NCBI RefSeq assembly: GCF_008244685.1
Contig: NZ_VTFT01000001.1
Location: forward strand, 3,017,248-3,081,247
Source: Luteimonas viscosa
GTDB taxonomy: Bacteria; Pseudomonadota; Gammaproteobacteria; Xanthomonadales; Xanthomonadaceae
Reading direction: 5' to 3'
DNA: 64,000 bases
The position numbers and the translations under genes were made by a program. Shown piece by piece: positions 24,784-33,576 of this stretch. Under the pieces are notes generated by a model. The model was not told the DNA's origin and made no database searches. It saw nothing but the letters and a program-made list of their open reading frames with translations. The first letter of the stretch is position 1; each line of letters starts with the position of its first letter.

Positions 24784-26826
24784 TCAGTGCGCGACGAAGC
24801 GGATCGCCTGCCCGCCACCCGGTGCGAGGCGCAGGGTCAGCGTGTCGGCGCCGGTCACCTCGCGTTGCTCGATCACGATATCCTCGCGGTTGCCGCGGTA
24901 GTCCGCATCGTCGCCATCGCGATAGACCTGGGCGGTGTAGCGGCGGCCCTCGTCGAGGAACGACAGCGCGACCTCGAAGCTGCGCGCATGCTCGTCCGTG
25001 AGCGACCCCAGGTACCAGTCGTCGCCGCCGCGCTCGCGGCGGGCGATGGTGACGTAGTCGCCGATCTCGCCGTTGAGCACGCGGGTGGTTTCCCAGTCCA
25101 CCGGCACGTCCTTGATGAACTGGAAGGGGCCGGGATTCTTCTCGTAGTTCTCCAGCAGGTCGGCCGCCATCTGCAGCGGGCTGTGGATCACCACGTACAG
25201 CGCCAGCTGCTTGGCCCAGGTGGTCTCGATGCCGCCGGACGAACGCGTACGCATGCCGAAGATGCCCGGCGTGTAGTCCATCGGTCCCGCCAGCAGGCGC
25301 GTGAACACCAGGTTGGCCTCGTGCTCGGGCGGGTTGCCAGGCTGGCCCCAGGCGCTGAACTCCATGCCGCGCGCGCCCTCGCGGGTGACCCAGTTCGGAT
25401 ACGTGCGACGCAGCCCGGTGTCCTTGACCGGCTCGTGCGGATTGACCGAGATCCGGCGCTTCGCCGCTTCCGTCACCACCTTGAGGTGGTGGTTGGCCAT
25501 GGCCTGGCCCTCGTGCCAGGCATAGACGATGCCGCCGTCCGCATCGCGCACCTTGGCCTGCCCGGCATCGGCGACGTAGCCGGTCTTGACCGCCGGCACG
25601 CCCACCCGCCGGTACAGGTCGAACGCGGCGTCGAGCTGAGATTCGTAGTGCGCGGCGTGGCCCGAGGTCTCGTGGTGGCCGATCAGCGCCACGCCCTTGC
25701 CGCGCGCGTACCCGCTCAGCGCGGCGAGGTCGAAGTCTCCGGCCGATTCGGTGAAGCTGAACTCCTCGCCGTTGCCGAACCAGTCGCCATCCCAGCCGCG
25801 GTTCCAGCCTTCCACCAGCACGCCGCCGAAACCGTGCTCGGCGGCGAAGTCGATGTGCCGGCGGACGTTGGCGTCGGTGGCGCCGTGGCGCGCACCGGTG
25901 CCCCAGGTCTTGAGGTCCATGTGCATTTCCCACCACACGCCGACGTACTTCATCGGCTTCACCCAGGACACGTCGCCGAGCCTGTTGGGTTCGTTGAGGT
26001 TGAGGATCAGCGAGGACTCCACCAGGTCGCCGGCGCGCGTGGCGACCTGCAGCGTGCGCCACGGCGTGGCGAAGGGCGTGGCCACCGACACCTTCGCCGC
26101 CGTGCCGCTGCCCGGGGTGAGCGCGGCCTTGAGCTTGCGCCCCTCGACCCGGGTGAGGTTCATGCCCGAGTAGTCGACCAGCGCCGCCTCGTGGATCGAG
26201 ACGTGCAGGCCGTCGCCGGTGCGCAGCGTGATCGGCGTCTGCGCATCGCCCACCTGCTGCAGCGACGTGGTGTGGTACAGGTATTCCTCGCGGTTCCACT
26301 CGAACGCCGGGATCCACCACGCGGTGGCGTCTTCGGCCAGCGTGAATTCGGTCAGTTCCTCGGCGATGTTCAGCCGCTCGAGGCCGGGCTGGCTGCGGAA
26401 CACGTAGCGGAAGCCGATGCCGTCGTCATGGAGGCGGAATACCACGTCGAAGTCGCGCTTGCGGCCGGTCCGCTCGCGCAGGGTCACGGTGAGCTGGTTG
26501 TAGTGGTTGCGGATCTCGCGGCGCTCGCCCCAGGGCTGCTCCCAGGTCTGGTCGAACGAATCCCGGGTCTGCGCGGCGATCGCGAGGTTGCGTTCGAATT
26601 TCGGCACGTCGGTGAACAGCATGCCCAGGTGCGAAGGCGCGATGACCTCGCGGCCCTCGCGATGCACCGCGTAGCTCGGCCGGCCGTCGTTGTCGGTGGT
26701 CAGCTCGACGCACAGCACGTTCCCGGGCGAGCAGGCCTGCGCCTTCGGCGATGGCGGGGCCGTCCAGGCGGGCGAGGCCGCGGTGCACAGGAGCACGGCG
26801 GCGATGGATGCGTTTCGGATCTGCAT
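24784..26826 (-). CDS. Glycoside hydrolase family 97 enzyme (alpha-glucosidase-like)
   Basis: This 680-residue exported enzyme (signal peptide about 1-22) belongs to GH97. The order is an N-terminal beta-supersandwich, a TIM barrel (about 290-560; KYVGVWWEMH, GFGGVLVEGWNRGWDG) and a C-terminal beta domain. Catalytic-region motifs VNPHEPVKDTGLRRTYPN and REGARGMEFSAW match the SusB-like group. At the position of the retaining enzymes' nucleophile Asp the sequence reads VKTGY, suggesting an inverting enzyme. The probable role is cleavage of alpha-glucans in the periplasm. A 14-bp palindrome lies about 62 bases upstream of the ATG. No SusC/SusD pair is adjacent. Confidence 0.93.
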   Translation of the reverse strand: MQIRNASIAAVLLCTAASPAWTAPPSPKAQACSPGNVLCVELTTDNDGRPSYAVHREGREVIAPSHLGMLFTDVPKFERNLAIAAQTRDSFDQTWEQPWGERREIRNHYNQLTVTLRERTGRKRDFDVVFRLHDDGIGFRYVFRSQPGLERLNIAEELTEFTLAEDATAWWIPAFEWNREEYLYHTTSLQQVGDAQTPITLRTGDGLHVSIHEAALVDYSGMNLTRVEGRKLKAALTPGSGTAAKVSVATPFATPWRTLQVATRAGDLVESSLILNLNEPNRLGDVSWVKPMKYVGVWWEMHMDLKTWGTGARHGATDANVRRHIDFAAEHGFGGVLVEGWNRGWDGDWFGNGEEFSFTESAGDFDLAALSGYARGKGVALIGHHETSGHAAHYESQLDAAFDLYRRVGVPAVKTGYVADAGQAKVRDADGGIVYAWHEGQAMANHHLKVVTEAAKRRISVNPHEPVKDTGLRRTYPNWVTREGARGMEFSAWGQPGNPPEHEANLVFTRLLAGPMDYTPGIFGMRTRSSGGIETTWAKQLALYVVIHSPLQMAADLLENYEKNPGPFQFIKDVPVDWETTRVLNGEIGDYVTIARRERGGDDWYLGSLTDEHARSFEVALSFLDEGRRYTAQVYRDGDDADYRGNREDIVIEQREVTGADTLTLRLAPGGGQAIRFVAH

Positions 26827-26887
26827 CGGGCGGGTTCCTGTCGCGGAATCGGACCGATGATGTCACGGCGCCCGCGCGCGCGCGGCG

Positions 26888-26901
26888 TGCATACGTATGC
26901 A
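26888..26901. promoter_or_regulatory. Candidate LacI-type operator of the GH97 gene
   Basis: TGCATACGTATGCA is a perfect 14-bp palindrome with a central CG, the form of LacI-family operators. It lies 62-75 bases upstream of the GH97 ATG (minus strand) and 34 bases before the DUF4105 stop codon. No LacI-family gene is in the window. Confidence 0.5.
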
Positions 26902-26934
26902 GTTGCGTCGGCGCGGGAGGCCGGTGTGCGCGAG

Positions 26935-28110
26935 TTACGCAGCCCGCGTCGCGCGGCCCGCGAGCGTCCACGCCAATGCGACGTGGATCGGCAGCAGCAG
27001 CGCGATCCAGTGCGCGTTGCGCTGCGGCAGCACCGGCAACCAGTGGAGGAACAGCGCGAGCACGGCGCCGGCGGCGACCAGCCACGCGAGCGCGCGGAAC
27101 GGCTTGCCCGGGTCGCGCGAGCGCGCGATCCGCCACCCGCCCGGCCACAGCAGCAGGCACAGCGGCGACAGCAGCAGCAGGTTCTGGTTCGCCCATGCGA
27201 AGCGGTGTTCGGTGAGGCCCCAGAGGAACAGCATCGCGCCGCCGAGCAGGGCGGCCAGCGTCCAGAACGGCAGCGCCAGCGCCGCCAGCGCGGGCGGGCG
27301 GCGCTGGCCCAGCAGGCGCAAGGCCGCGGCGATCGCTAGGCCGGCGAGCAGCCATGGCCACCACGGTCGCGGCATTTCCGGCGGCTCCGGCGCAAGCCGG
27401 TGCGGCAGCAGTTCCTCGGTCGCGGCGACCAGCGGCCGGCCGTCGGCGCGGCGGATGCCGTCCAACGCATCGGCCAGGCGCATCGGCACGAAGGCGTCGT
27501 CCCACAGCGCATTGGGCCGGTCGGCCGCGGGACCGAGGCCCAGGTCGAAGCCCAGCCACAACCACGGCGCGGGGGAGGCCAGCCGCACCGCGTCGCCGCG
27601 GAACGTATTGCCGCGCGAGCGTCCCGCCAGCTGGCGCCGCAGCAGGCCGCCGAGCGCGTCGTCGAGCGCGTCGCGCACGCGCGTCGAGCAGTTGTCGGTG
27701 AAGTAGTCGTAGCGGTAGGCCGCGTTCTCCGGGCGGGCGTTGTCCGCCAGTGCGGCGGCCAGGCGCGCGGCTTCGTCCGGGTCCAGGTCGAGCCACTGCA
27801 CCGAGACGCCGCGGCCGACCTCGCGGTAGTAGGCCAGGTCCTGCGACAGCGGCAACGCGACAAGGCGGTAGCGCATGTCCCCGCGCACGAAGCGGCCGGT
27901 GAAATCCGGCTCGTCGAGGTCGAAGAAGCCGAAGTTGTACGAGACCGGCTCGGCAAACAGGGGGTCGTCGACCACGATCGCGTTATGGCCGAAACGCTCG
28001 AAGAAGATCTCGCCGGGCTGCATGGTGGCGACGCCGATGCGCGGCGCGGCCTGCACCAGCGACGACATCGCGAGCAGGGCCGCCAGCAGCGCCGCGCGCC
28101 ATGGGCTCAT
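26935..28110 (-). CDS. DUF4105 membrane protein
   Basis: This 391-residue protein has a signal peptide (MSPWRAALLAALLAMSSLVQA) and a DUF4105 domain (about 25-190) with FFERFGHNAIVVDDP and YDYFTDNCSTRVRDAL; the His, Asn and Cys in these stretches resemble a papain-like (NlpC-type) arrangement, which I infer only by eye. The C-terminal half holds about five hydrophobic segments. The function is unknown; such proteins are proposed as envelope hydrolases. It lies 24 bases after corC on the same strand and is probably in its operon. Confidence 0.85.
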   Translation of the reverse strand: MSPWRAALLAALLAMSSLVQAAPRIGVATMQPGEIFFERFGHNAIVVDDPLFAEPVSYNFGFFDLDEPDFTGRFVRGDMRYRLVALPLSQDLAYYREVGRGVSVQWLDLDPDEAARLAAALADNARPENAAYRYDYFTDNCSTRVRDALDDALGGLLRRQLAGRSRGNTFRGDAVRLASPAPWLWLGFDLGLGPAADRPNALWDDAFVPMRLADALDGIRRADGRPLVAATEELLPHRLAPEPPEMPRPWWPWLLAGLAIAAALRLLGQRRPPALAALALPFWTLAALLGGAMLFLWGLTEHRFAWANQNLLLLSPLCLLLWPGGWRIARSRDPGKPFRALAWLVAAGAVLALFLHWLPVLPQRNAHWIALLLPIHVALAWTLAGRATRAA

Positions 28111-28134
28111 GGACGATCGTGCAGGGCGGGCACG

Positions 28135-29010
28135 TCAGTCCGCGGCGTGGTCGGCATGCACGCTGACGTGCAGGGCATGCAGCCGGCGCGCGTCGGCGCG
28201 GGTCACGCGGAATCCGAAGCGGCCCAGCGTGAGCTCCTCGCCCGCCTCGGGCAGGTGGCCGATGGCCGCGGTGACCAGGCCGCCGATCGTGTCGTATTCG
28301 TCGTCGTCGAAATCCGCGCCGAAACGCTCGTTGAAATCCGCGATCGGGGTCAGTGCGTCGACCACGTACTGGCCGTCGGCCTGGGCCGCGATCAGGGCAT
28401 CGGGATCCTCGGCGTCGTCGTGCTCGTCGTCGATCTCGCCGACGATCTCCTCCAGCACGTCCTCGATCGTCACCAGTCCGGCGACCCCGCCGTACTCGTC
28501 GATCACGATCGCCATGTGGTTGCGCGACTGGCGGAACTCGCGCAGCAGCAGGTTGAGCTTCTTCGACTCGGGGATCAGCACCGCCGGGCGCAGCAGTTCG
28601 TGGATCGTGCCGGGACCGTTGTCGGCGACCACGCCGCGCAGCAGGTCCTTGGCCAGCAGGATGCCGAGGATCTCGTCCTTGTCCTCGCCGTGCACCGGGA
28701 AGCGGGAGTGGCCCGATTCGACCACCTGCTTCATCAGGTCGAGGAATTTCGCGTCGGCGGGCAGGGCGACCATCTGCGAACGCGAGACCATCACGTCGCC
28801 CACGGTCATGTCGGACACGGCCAGCGCGCCTTCCATCATCCGCAGGGTGTCGGCCTCGATCAGGCCGTCGGAATGGGTGTCGCGCAGCAGTTCGACCAGG
28901 TCGTCGCGGGTGCTGGGCTCGCCGGAGATCGCGGAACTGAGCCGGTCCAGCCAGCTGCGCCGCCTTTCGGCGGTTTCGGCGGTGCCGGTACTACTGTCGT
29001 CCTCGGACAT
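28135..29010 (-). CDS. corC: CorC family protein with CBS pair
   Basis: This 291-residue protein matches CorC (YbeX) of the HlyC/CorC family: two CBS domains (about 60-190, with VGDVMVSRSQMVAL and the linker-borne SRFPVHGEDKDEILGILLAKDLL) and a C-terminal transporter-associated domain (about 205-290, DEYDTIGGLVTAAIGHLPE). No membrane domain is present, as in E. coli CorC, which has been tied to Mg2+/Co2+ efflux and ribosome-related functions. It normally follows ybeZ and ybeY; here about 2.1 kb of other genes lies between ybeY and corC. The start is the ATG at 29010. Confidence 0.93.
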   Translation of the reverse strand: MSEDDSSTGTAETAERRRSWLDRLSSAISGEPSTRDDLVELLRDTHSDGLIEADTLRMMEGALAVSDMTVGDVMVSRSQMVALPADAKFLDLMKQVVESGHSRFPVHGEDKDEILGILLAKDLLRGVVADNGPGTIHELLRPAVLIPESKKLNLLLREFRQSRNHMAIVIDEYGGVAGLVTIEDVLEEIVGEIDDEHDDAEDPDALIAAQADGQYVVDALTPIADFNERFGADFDDDEYDTIGGLVTAAIGHLPEAGEELTLGRFGFRVTRADARRLHALHVSVHADHAAD

Positions 29011-29115
29011 TGCTTTCGGGTGCTTGATTCAAAAAGGCGCCGCCAAAGGCGACCGGTGAAGTCTAACGCGCCGGCGTGAAAGGTGCCCATCACGCGTGTC
29101 TGGCGGGTTGCGTCC

Positions 29116-29379
29116 TCAGGCCGGCACGCCGCGGTCGCGGCCCGGCTTGAGGATCAGCAGTTCGTCCGCCTCGCGGTTGCGGCAGCGCTGCAGGAACCCC
29201 TCCGCGGCGGCCGGATCGACCCGGTAGCGCTCCAGCGCGGCGCGGTCGATCTCGTAGTACTCCTCGTAGTCGGCCAGGCGGTTGGCCACGGGGATCGATA
29301 GGTAGTAGCGCCCGGATTGTTCTTCGATGCCGAGGGAAAAGCGCAGCTCGCGGCTCACGAACAGATCGGTGAATTTCAC
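29116..29379 (-). CDS. Small protein, candidate immunity protein
   Basis: This is an 87-residue acidic protein without signal peptide or membrane span. It reads KFTDLFVSRELRFSLGIEE, then YYLSIPVANRLADYEEYYE and ends NREADELLILKPGRDRG. I do not recognise an experimentally known family. It lies 25 bases behind the candidate toxin gene on the same strand, the usual place of an immunity gene; the size and acidity fit too. The start is a GTG at 29379, which avoids overlap with the upstream gene; an in-frame ATG at 29460 would add 27 residues inside the toxin gene's end. Confidence 0.6.
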   Translation of the reverse strand: MKFTDLFVSRELRFSLGIEEQSGRYYLSIPVANRLADYEEYYEIDRAALERYRVDPAAAEGFLQRCRNREADELLILKPGRDRGVPA

Positions 29380-29404
29380 TTCGGGGCGGTTCCGCGCGCG
29401 GAGG

Positions 29405-30373
29405 TCAGGGGTCGACCGGAGTCGCCGAATATCTTGCTGGCGGGATGCCGGCAACGTCAATCACAGCCTCGGCCGAGCCGTCCGGCAGCCTGCCGCCGGG
29501 GATCCACTTGTCGTTGGCGCCGGCCTCGTTGCCCGAGGGCATGCGCAGGTCGAGCTCGGCGGGATCGTCGAAGTCCACCCGCATCAGCGTGTTGCCGTCC
29601 AGTTGGCCCTCGGGCAGGCCCAGCGCGCGCTCCAGGGCGCGCGGATCGCCGTTGGTGGCGGCCAGCAGCTCGTCGGCCTGGGAACGGGTCATCACGAACG
29701 AGGTGCCGTCCACCTGGCCCGGGCCGTACTTGTCGAGGCCGGACTTGAGCTGGAAACGGGTGGCGCCGCCCTCGAACAGGGCGAGGTGGTCGGAAATGTA
29801 CTGCGCAGGCAGGTACTCGGCCGGGTCTGGCCGGCTGCCTTTGGCCAGGGCACTGATGTCGTCGATCTGGGTACGCGTCAGGGGGACGGCGTTGTCGATG
29901 CGGGCACCGGTACGCGCGGCGTCGGCGACGTCGCTGGCGGCATCGGCGACCCGGCCGCCGCGGGCGGCCTTGTCCACGCCCTTCGTGCCCACCACCACCA
30001 GCACCGCCTCGGTCAGCCCGCGGCCGATGGCTTCGCCGTAGTTGCCGTTGTTCCAGTCGTCGACGATCGGCTCGACCACCGCGTCGACCAGCAGGCCGGG
30101 GTTGCGGGCGATGGTGGCCGCGGTCTCGAAGGCGCCTTCCAGGCGCTCGCCGCCACGCTCCGCGGAGGGCAGCCAGTCCGCTGCGTCCTGCCCGGTCAGG
30201 TCCTCGTAGGCATCGGTGATCACGCCGGCCCCGCTGAGGTCGTAGCCGGTCCGGGCCACGCCGACGCCGAGGTCGACCACGCCCTTGCCGGTTTCCCACA
30301 GCGTTTCGCCTGCGCCCTTGAAGACGCCGCCGACCTGCGAGAGTCCGTTGCCGATACTGTCGAATACGCCCAT
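29405..30373 (-). CDS. Candidate polymorphic toxin / effector
   Basis: This 322-residue protein has no signal peptide. The N-terminal half (about 1-140) is glycine- and alanine-rich with amphipathic stretches (GVFDSIGNGLSQVGGVFKGA; GYDLSGAGVITDAYEDLTG), resembling the pre-toxin regions of polymorphic toxins and contact-dependent effectors. The C-terminal half (about 165-322) looks like a separate globular domain with YISDHLALFEGGATRF, DGTSFVMTRSQADELLAA and SGNEAGANDKWIPGG. I cannot name its activity. Together with the small gene just downstream it looks like a toxin-immunity pair. The start is the ATG at 30373. No VgrG, PAAR or Rhs gene is adjacent. Confidence 0.6.
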   Translation of the reverse strand: MGVFDSIGNGLSQVGGVFKGAGETLWETGKGVVDLGVGVARTGYDLSGAGVITDAYEDLTGQDAADWLPSAERGGERLEGAFETAATIARNPGLLVDAVVEPIVDDWNNGNYGEAIGRGLTEAVLVVVGTKGVDKAARGGRVADAASDVADAARTGARIDNAVPLTRTQIDDISALAKGSRPDPAEYLPAQYISDHLALFEGGATRFQLKSGLDKYGPGQVDGTSFVMTRSQADELLAATNGDPRALERALGLPEGQLDGNTLMRVDFDDPAELDLRMPSGNEAGANDKWIPGGRLPDGSAEAVIDVAGIPPARYSATPVDP

Positions 30374-30597
30374 GGCGGTGGCCACGCTTCCAGGATGCAA
30401 CGAACCTAGCCGGCGCTGGCGGAAGCGACAATCTGGGGAAAACCCTCGCGGCGCGGGCGGCTGCAGGCCGCGAGGCCCCGACCCCCGGACGGGGCGTTTT
30501 CCGACGGCCGACCCGGGCGTGGCCCGATGGGCGGCGTGCGGCCGCACCCGGATCCTGTGCCTGCGGCATCCACCCACCACGTCAAGGAGGACGTTCC

Positions 30598-31083
30598 ATG
30601 CGCTGCATCCATGCCCTGGCCCTGTGCGGGCTCCTCATCCTGCTGCCGGCCGCGGTCGCGCGCGCGCAGCAGGGTCCCGACTACATCGACATCACCGGCT
30701 ACCTGCAGACCGATGCGCAGTACGAGGCCTGGTTCAATCTCACCCGGGGCCTGCGCCGCGGGTTCGACGAGATCTGCGGCGACACCTTCTGCGAGGGCGA
30801 GTACAGCAACATCCAGTCGCTGCGGTACCTGTGCTCGGTGCACCGGGTCAGCGGCCGGATCGGCATGTGCAGCTGGACCTTCGCGGCCAGCCACGAGGAG
30901 ATCGCCCCGACCAACGGCAGGATCGGGGTCGAGCGCGCCTTCTGGCAGTGCCGTACGCCCTTGCCGTCGGGCACCACCATCGAACAGCTGCTCGCTGCGC
31001 TCGGCGACGAGGACGAACCGCTGTACGCGCCGCTGCCCGGCACGCAGCGCACGATGATGGACGGCCTGATCGATTGCCTGTGA
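30598..31083 (+). CDS. Small secreted Cys-containing protein of unknown function
   Basis: This 161-residue protein has a clear signal peptide (MRCIHALALCGLLILLPAAVARA) cleaved near residue 23. The mature part has six cysteines, all in even number, suggesting disulfides (EICGDTFCEGEY, RYLCSVHR, GMCSWTF, WQCRTPLP, IDCL). I recognise no family. The ribosome site AAGGAGG at 30584-30590 is one of the strongest in the window. It is the only rightward gene between the toxin candidate and ybeY and has its own upstream space. Confidence 0.75.
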   Translation: MRCIHALALCGLLILLPAAVARAQQGPDYIDITGYLQTDAQYEAWFNLTRGLRRGFDEICGDTFCEGEYSNIQSLRYLCSVHRVSGRIGMCSWTFAASHEEIAPTNGRIGVERAFWQCRTPLPSGTTIEQLLAALGDEDEPLYAPLPGTQRTMMDGLIDCL

Positions 31084-31103
31084 GGCGGCCCGCCCGGTCC
31101 GGT

Positions 31104-31592
31104 CTAGTCCGGACCGGGCAGATACGGGTCGTCGATTCCGAGGCCGGCGAGGATCTCGCGTTCGAGCTGCTCCATCGCCTCGGCTTCGCGGTCGTCGCCG
31201 TGATCCCAGCCCAGCAGGTGCAGGACGCCGTGCACGGTGAGGTGCGCGTAGTGGGCCGCGAGCGGCTTCTTCTGTTCGCGGGCCTCGCGCGCCACCACCG
31301 GTGCGCAGATCACCAGGTCGCCGAGCAGGGGCATGCGCACGCCCGGCGGGAGGCCGTCGGGCAGTTCGGCCGGAAAGCTGAGCACGTTGGTCGCATAGTC
31401 CCGGCCGCGGTAGTGGCGGTTGAGCGCGCGTCCTTCCTTCGTGCCCACGACGCGGATCGCCAGGTCGGCTTCGCGGATACGGCCGGCGAGCGCGGCCGCC
31501 GACCATTTGCGGAACGACACCGCCGACGGCAGGCCCTTGCGCGGGATGGCGTAGCCGACGGCGACGTCGAGACGGATGGGGCCGCGGGTCAT
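31104..31592 (-). CDS. ybeY: Endoribonuclease YbeY
   Basis: This 162-residue protein is YbeY, a zinc-dependent endoribonuclease needed for 16S rRNA 3'-end maturation and 70S quality control. The metal motif is [11 protein letters not shown] with His121, His125 and His131. The conserved Arg region [20 protein letters not shown] is present. The start is the ATG at 31592, overlapping by 4 bases the stop of the secreted protein gene upstream. Confidence 0.96.
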   Translation of the reverse strand: MTRGPIRLDVAVGYAIPRKGLPSAVSFRKWSAAALAGRIREADLAIRVVGTKEGRALNRHYRGRDYATNVLSFPAELPDGLPPGVRMPLLGDLVICAPVVAREAREQKKPLAAHYAHLTVHGVLHLLGWDHGDDREAEAMEQLEREILAGLGIDDPYLPGPD

Positions 31593-32485
31593 GGCGCTTT
31601 CCACTCCTCGGCCCGGTAGGCGATCTCGACCACTTCGGCCTCGGCCGACTTGCGGCCGACGCCCGCCGCTTCTGCCGTTTCATGGCAGTTGTAACCCTGG
31701 TGTTCGGTGGCCTGCATCACCAGTTCCCGCGCCACCTCTTCCGGTGAGGCATCCGCGGCCACGTGGATCACGGACCCGGCGCACGCCCCCACGTTGGCGA
31801 CCTCGATCGCGGGGACCAGCGTCCGCGCCGCGCGATCGACGAGGACGTCGAAGTCCGCGGGCGTGATGCGCTCCACCGCGGCGGAGGCGCGGACCTTGAA
31901 GTAGTACAACTGCCGGTAGAACAGGTAGCCGGCGGACTGCATGGGCCAGCCGTGCGGCTGCAGCGTCATGGTCATCGGGAGCTTGCGCCCGGAAGGCCGG
32001 TTGCCGGACGCGGCGATGGCCAGGATCGCTTCCAGGGCCTCCCCGTTCCCGTCCCCTGGCGTATCCGGGCCGGCGACCGTCGCGTCCTCGACCAGCGCGA
32101 ACTCCTGTTCGTCTCCCAGCACCAGATCGGCATAGGTGCCGGCATCGACAGCGCGCCCGAGATCGGCACGGAACCCCGCCATGCCGCTGGTCAGCGCCGA
32201 GGCCCGTGGCATGCGGCCCGCGGGATAGACATAGACGTCGATGCGGGTTTCCTGGTGTCCCTCGACGGCATAGCGGAAGCCCGCGCCGGAGTATTTCCGG
32301 CCCTCGTCGTAGCTGGCGTCGTGCAGAACGAAATCCCCGACCCTGCGTGGCGCGATCAGGTAGCTGGTCTCGACGTAGGGGCGCGCCTGCGCCTGTCGCG
32401 CGGCGTCCTGCGGCGCGGCCGGCAGCGACCCGGGCAGCAGCAGGACCAGCAGGATCAGGAAAGCGGGCGTGCTCGGCTGCACCAC
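31589..32485 (-). CDS. Exported protein of unknown function, coupled to ybeY
   Basis: This 298-residue protein begins with a signal peptide ([20 protein letters not shown], cleavage near residue 24). The mature part has a core pattern [44 protein letters not shown] and a C-terminal stretch with two cysteines ([16 protein letters not shown]). I recognise no characterised family. The start is one of two tandem GTG codons (32485 or 32482). It sits between ybeZ and ybeY and its stop overlaps the ybeY start by 4 bases, so its translation is likely coupled to that of ybeY, which is unusual for an exported protein. Confidence 0.78.
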   Translation of the reverse strand: MVQPSTPAFLILLVLLLPGSLPAAPQDAARQAQARPYVETSYLIAPRRVGDFVLHDASYDEGRKYSGAGFRYAVEGHQETRIDVYVYPAGRMPRASALTSGMAGFRADLGRAVDAGTYADLVLGDEQEFALVEDATVAGPDTPGDGNGEALEAILAIAASGNRPSGRKLPMTMTLQPHGWPMQSAGYLFYRQLYYFKVRASAAVERITPADFDVLVDRAARTLVPAIEVANVGACAGSVIHVAADASPEEVARELVMQATEHQGYNCHETAEAAGVGRKSAEAEVVEIAYRAEEWKAP

Positions 32486-32518
32486 GGCGTTGCCTCGCGG
32501 AGGGGCGATCGCGCCAGT

Positions 32519-33499
32519 CTACGCCGGCCCGGTCTGCGCATCGATCGCGTCGCGACGCTCGTAGGCGTTGACGATGCGCGCCACCAGCGGGTGGCGGACC
32601 ACGTCGCGGGCCTCGAAGAAGGTGAAGTGCACGCCGTCGACGTCGCGCAGCACCTCGATCGCGTCCTTCAGGCCCGACTTCACGTGCTTGGGCAGGTCGA
32701 TCTGGGTCATGTCGCCGGTGACCACGGCGGTGGAGCCGAAGCCGAGCCGGGTCAGGAACATCTTCATCTGCTCGATGGTCGTGTTCTGCGCCTCGTCCAG
32801 GATCACGAAGGCGTCGTTGAGCGTGCGCCCGCGCATGTAGGCGAGCGGCGCGATCTCGATCACGTTGCGTTCCAGCAGCTTGACCACCTTCTCCACGCCG
32901 AGCATCTCGTACAGCGCGTCGTACAGCGGGCGCAGGTAGGGATCGACCTTCTGGGTCAGGTCGCCGGGCAGGAAGCCGAGCTTCTCGCCCGCTTCCACCG
33001 CCGGTCGCACCAGGATCAGGCGCTGCACCCGCGACTCGTTGAGCGCCTCGACCGCCATCGCGACCGCGAGGAAGGTCTTGCCGGTGCCGGCGGGACCGAT
33101 GCCGAAATTGATGTCGTGGGTGGCGATGGCGTGCAGGTACTTCGCCTGGTTCGCGCCGCGGCCGCGGATGGTGCCGCGCTTGACCCGGATCGCCACGTCC
33201 TGCGGGACGATATCGTCGACCCGCTCGAGGTTGGCCTGGTTCAGCCGCAGGTTGATGGCGTTGCTGTCGAAGGTCTCGGTCGCGGCCTCCTCGTACAGCG
33301 CGCGCAGCAGCGCCTCGGCCTGGGCCAGCACCTTCTCGTCGCGGCCATCGAGGCGGAACACGTTGCCGCGGTTGGCGATCTCGATGCCCAGTCGCAGTTC
33401 GATCTGGCGCAGGTGCCCGTCGAAAGGCCCGGCGAGGTTGGCCAGGCGCTCGGTATCGGGCGGGTCGAGGGTGAAGTCGCGGTGGGGGAGGGGCGGCAT
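32519..33499 (-). CDS. ybeZ: PhoH-like ATPase YbeZ
   Basis: This 326-residue protein is a PhoH-family ATPase, partner of YbeY in RNA processing. The P-loop is GPAGTGKT (135-142); Walker B is FVILDEAQNTT; the sensor TGDMTQIDLP follows. The N-terminal segment (about 25-110) is a KH-like domain seen in YbeZ. The ATG at 33499 starts MPPLPHRDF; an upstream in-frame codon at 33520 would only add a few residues. It is divergent from the tetR-type gene, about 110 bases apart. Confidence 0.95.
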   Translation of the reverse strand: MPPLPHRDFTLDPPDTERLANLAGPFDGHLRQIELRLGIEIANRGNVFRLDGRDEKVLAQAEALLRALYEEAATETFDSNAINLRLNQANLERVDDIVPQDVAIRVKRGTIRGRGANQAKYLHAIATHDINFGIGPAGTGKTFLAVAMAVEALNESRVQRLILVRPAVEAGEKLGFLPGDLTQKVDPYLRPLYDALYEMLGVEKVVKLLERNVIEIAPLAYMRGRTLNDAFVILDEAQNTTIEQMKMFLTRLGFGSTAVVTGDMTQIDLPKHVKSGLKDAIEVLRDVDGVHFTFFEARDVVRHPLVARIVNAYERRDAIDAQTGPA

Positions 33500-33576
33500 A
33501 GGGCGAGCAGGGTAGCGCACGGCGATGCGAACCCGGGAGGAGCAGGCAGGCAGTCTCGTTCACCTTCCATTCGAAC

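Noticed and set aside
24787..27339. An 850-codon plus-strand open frame opposite the GH97 gene
   Set aside because: It reads as a shadow of the GH97 gene (Val/Ala/His/Arg-rich, no domain), and the minus-strand frame matches GH97 throughout.
30475..30500. Terminator-like hairpin GCCCCG/CGGGGC followed by GTTTT
   Set aside because: No rightward gene ends upstream of it, so it would have no transcript to terminate; the 6-bp stem can arise by chance at this GC.
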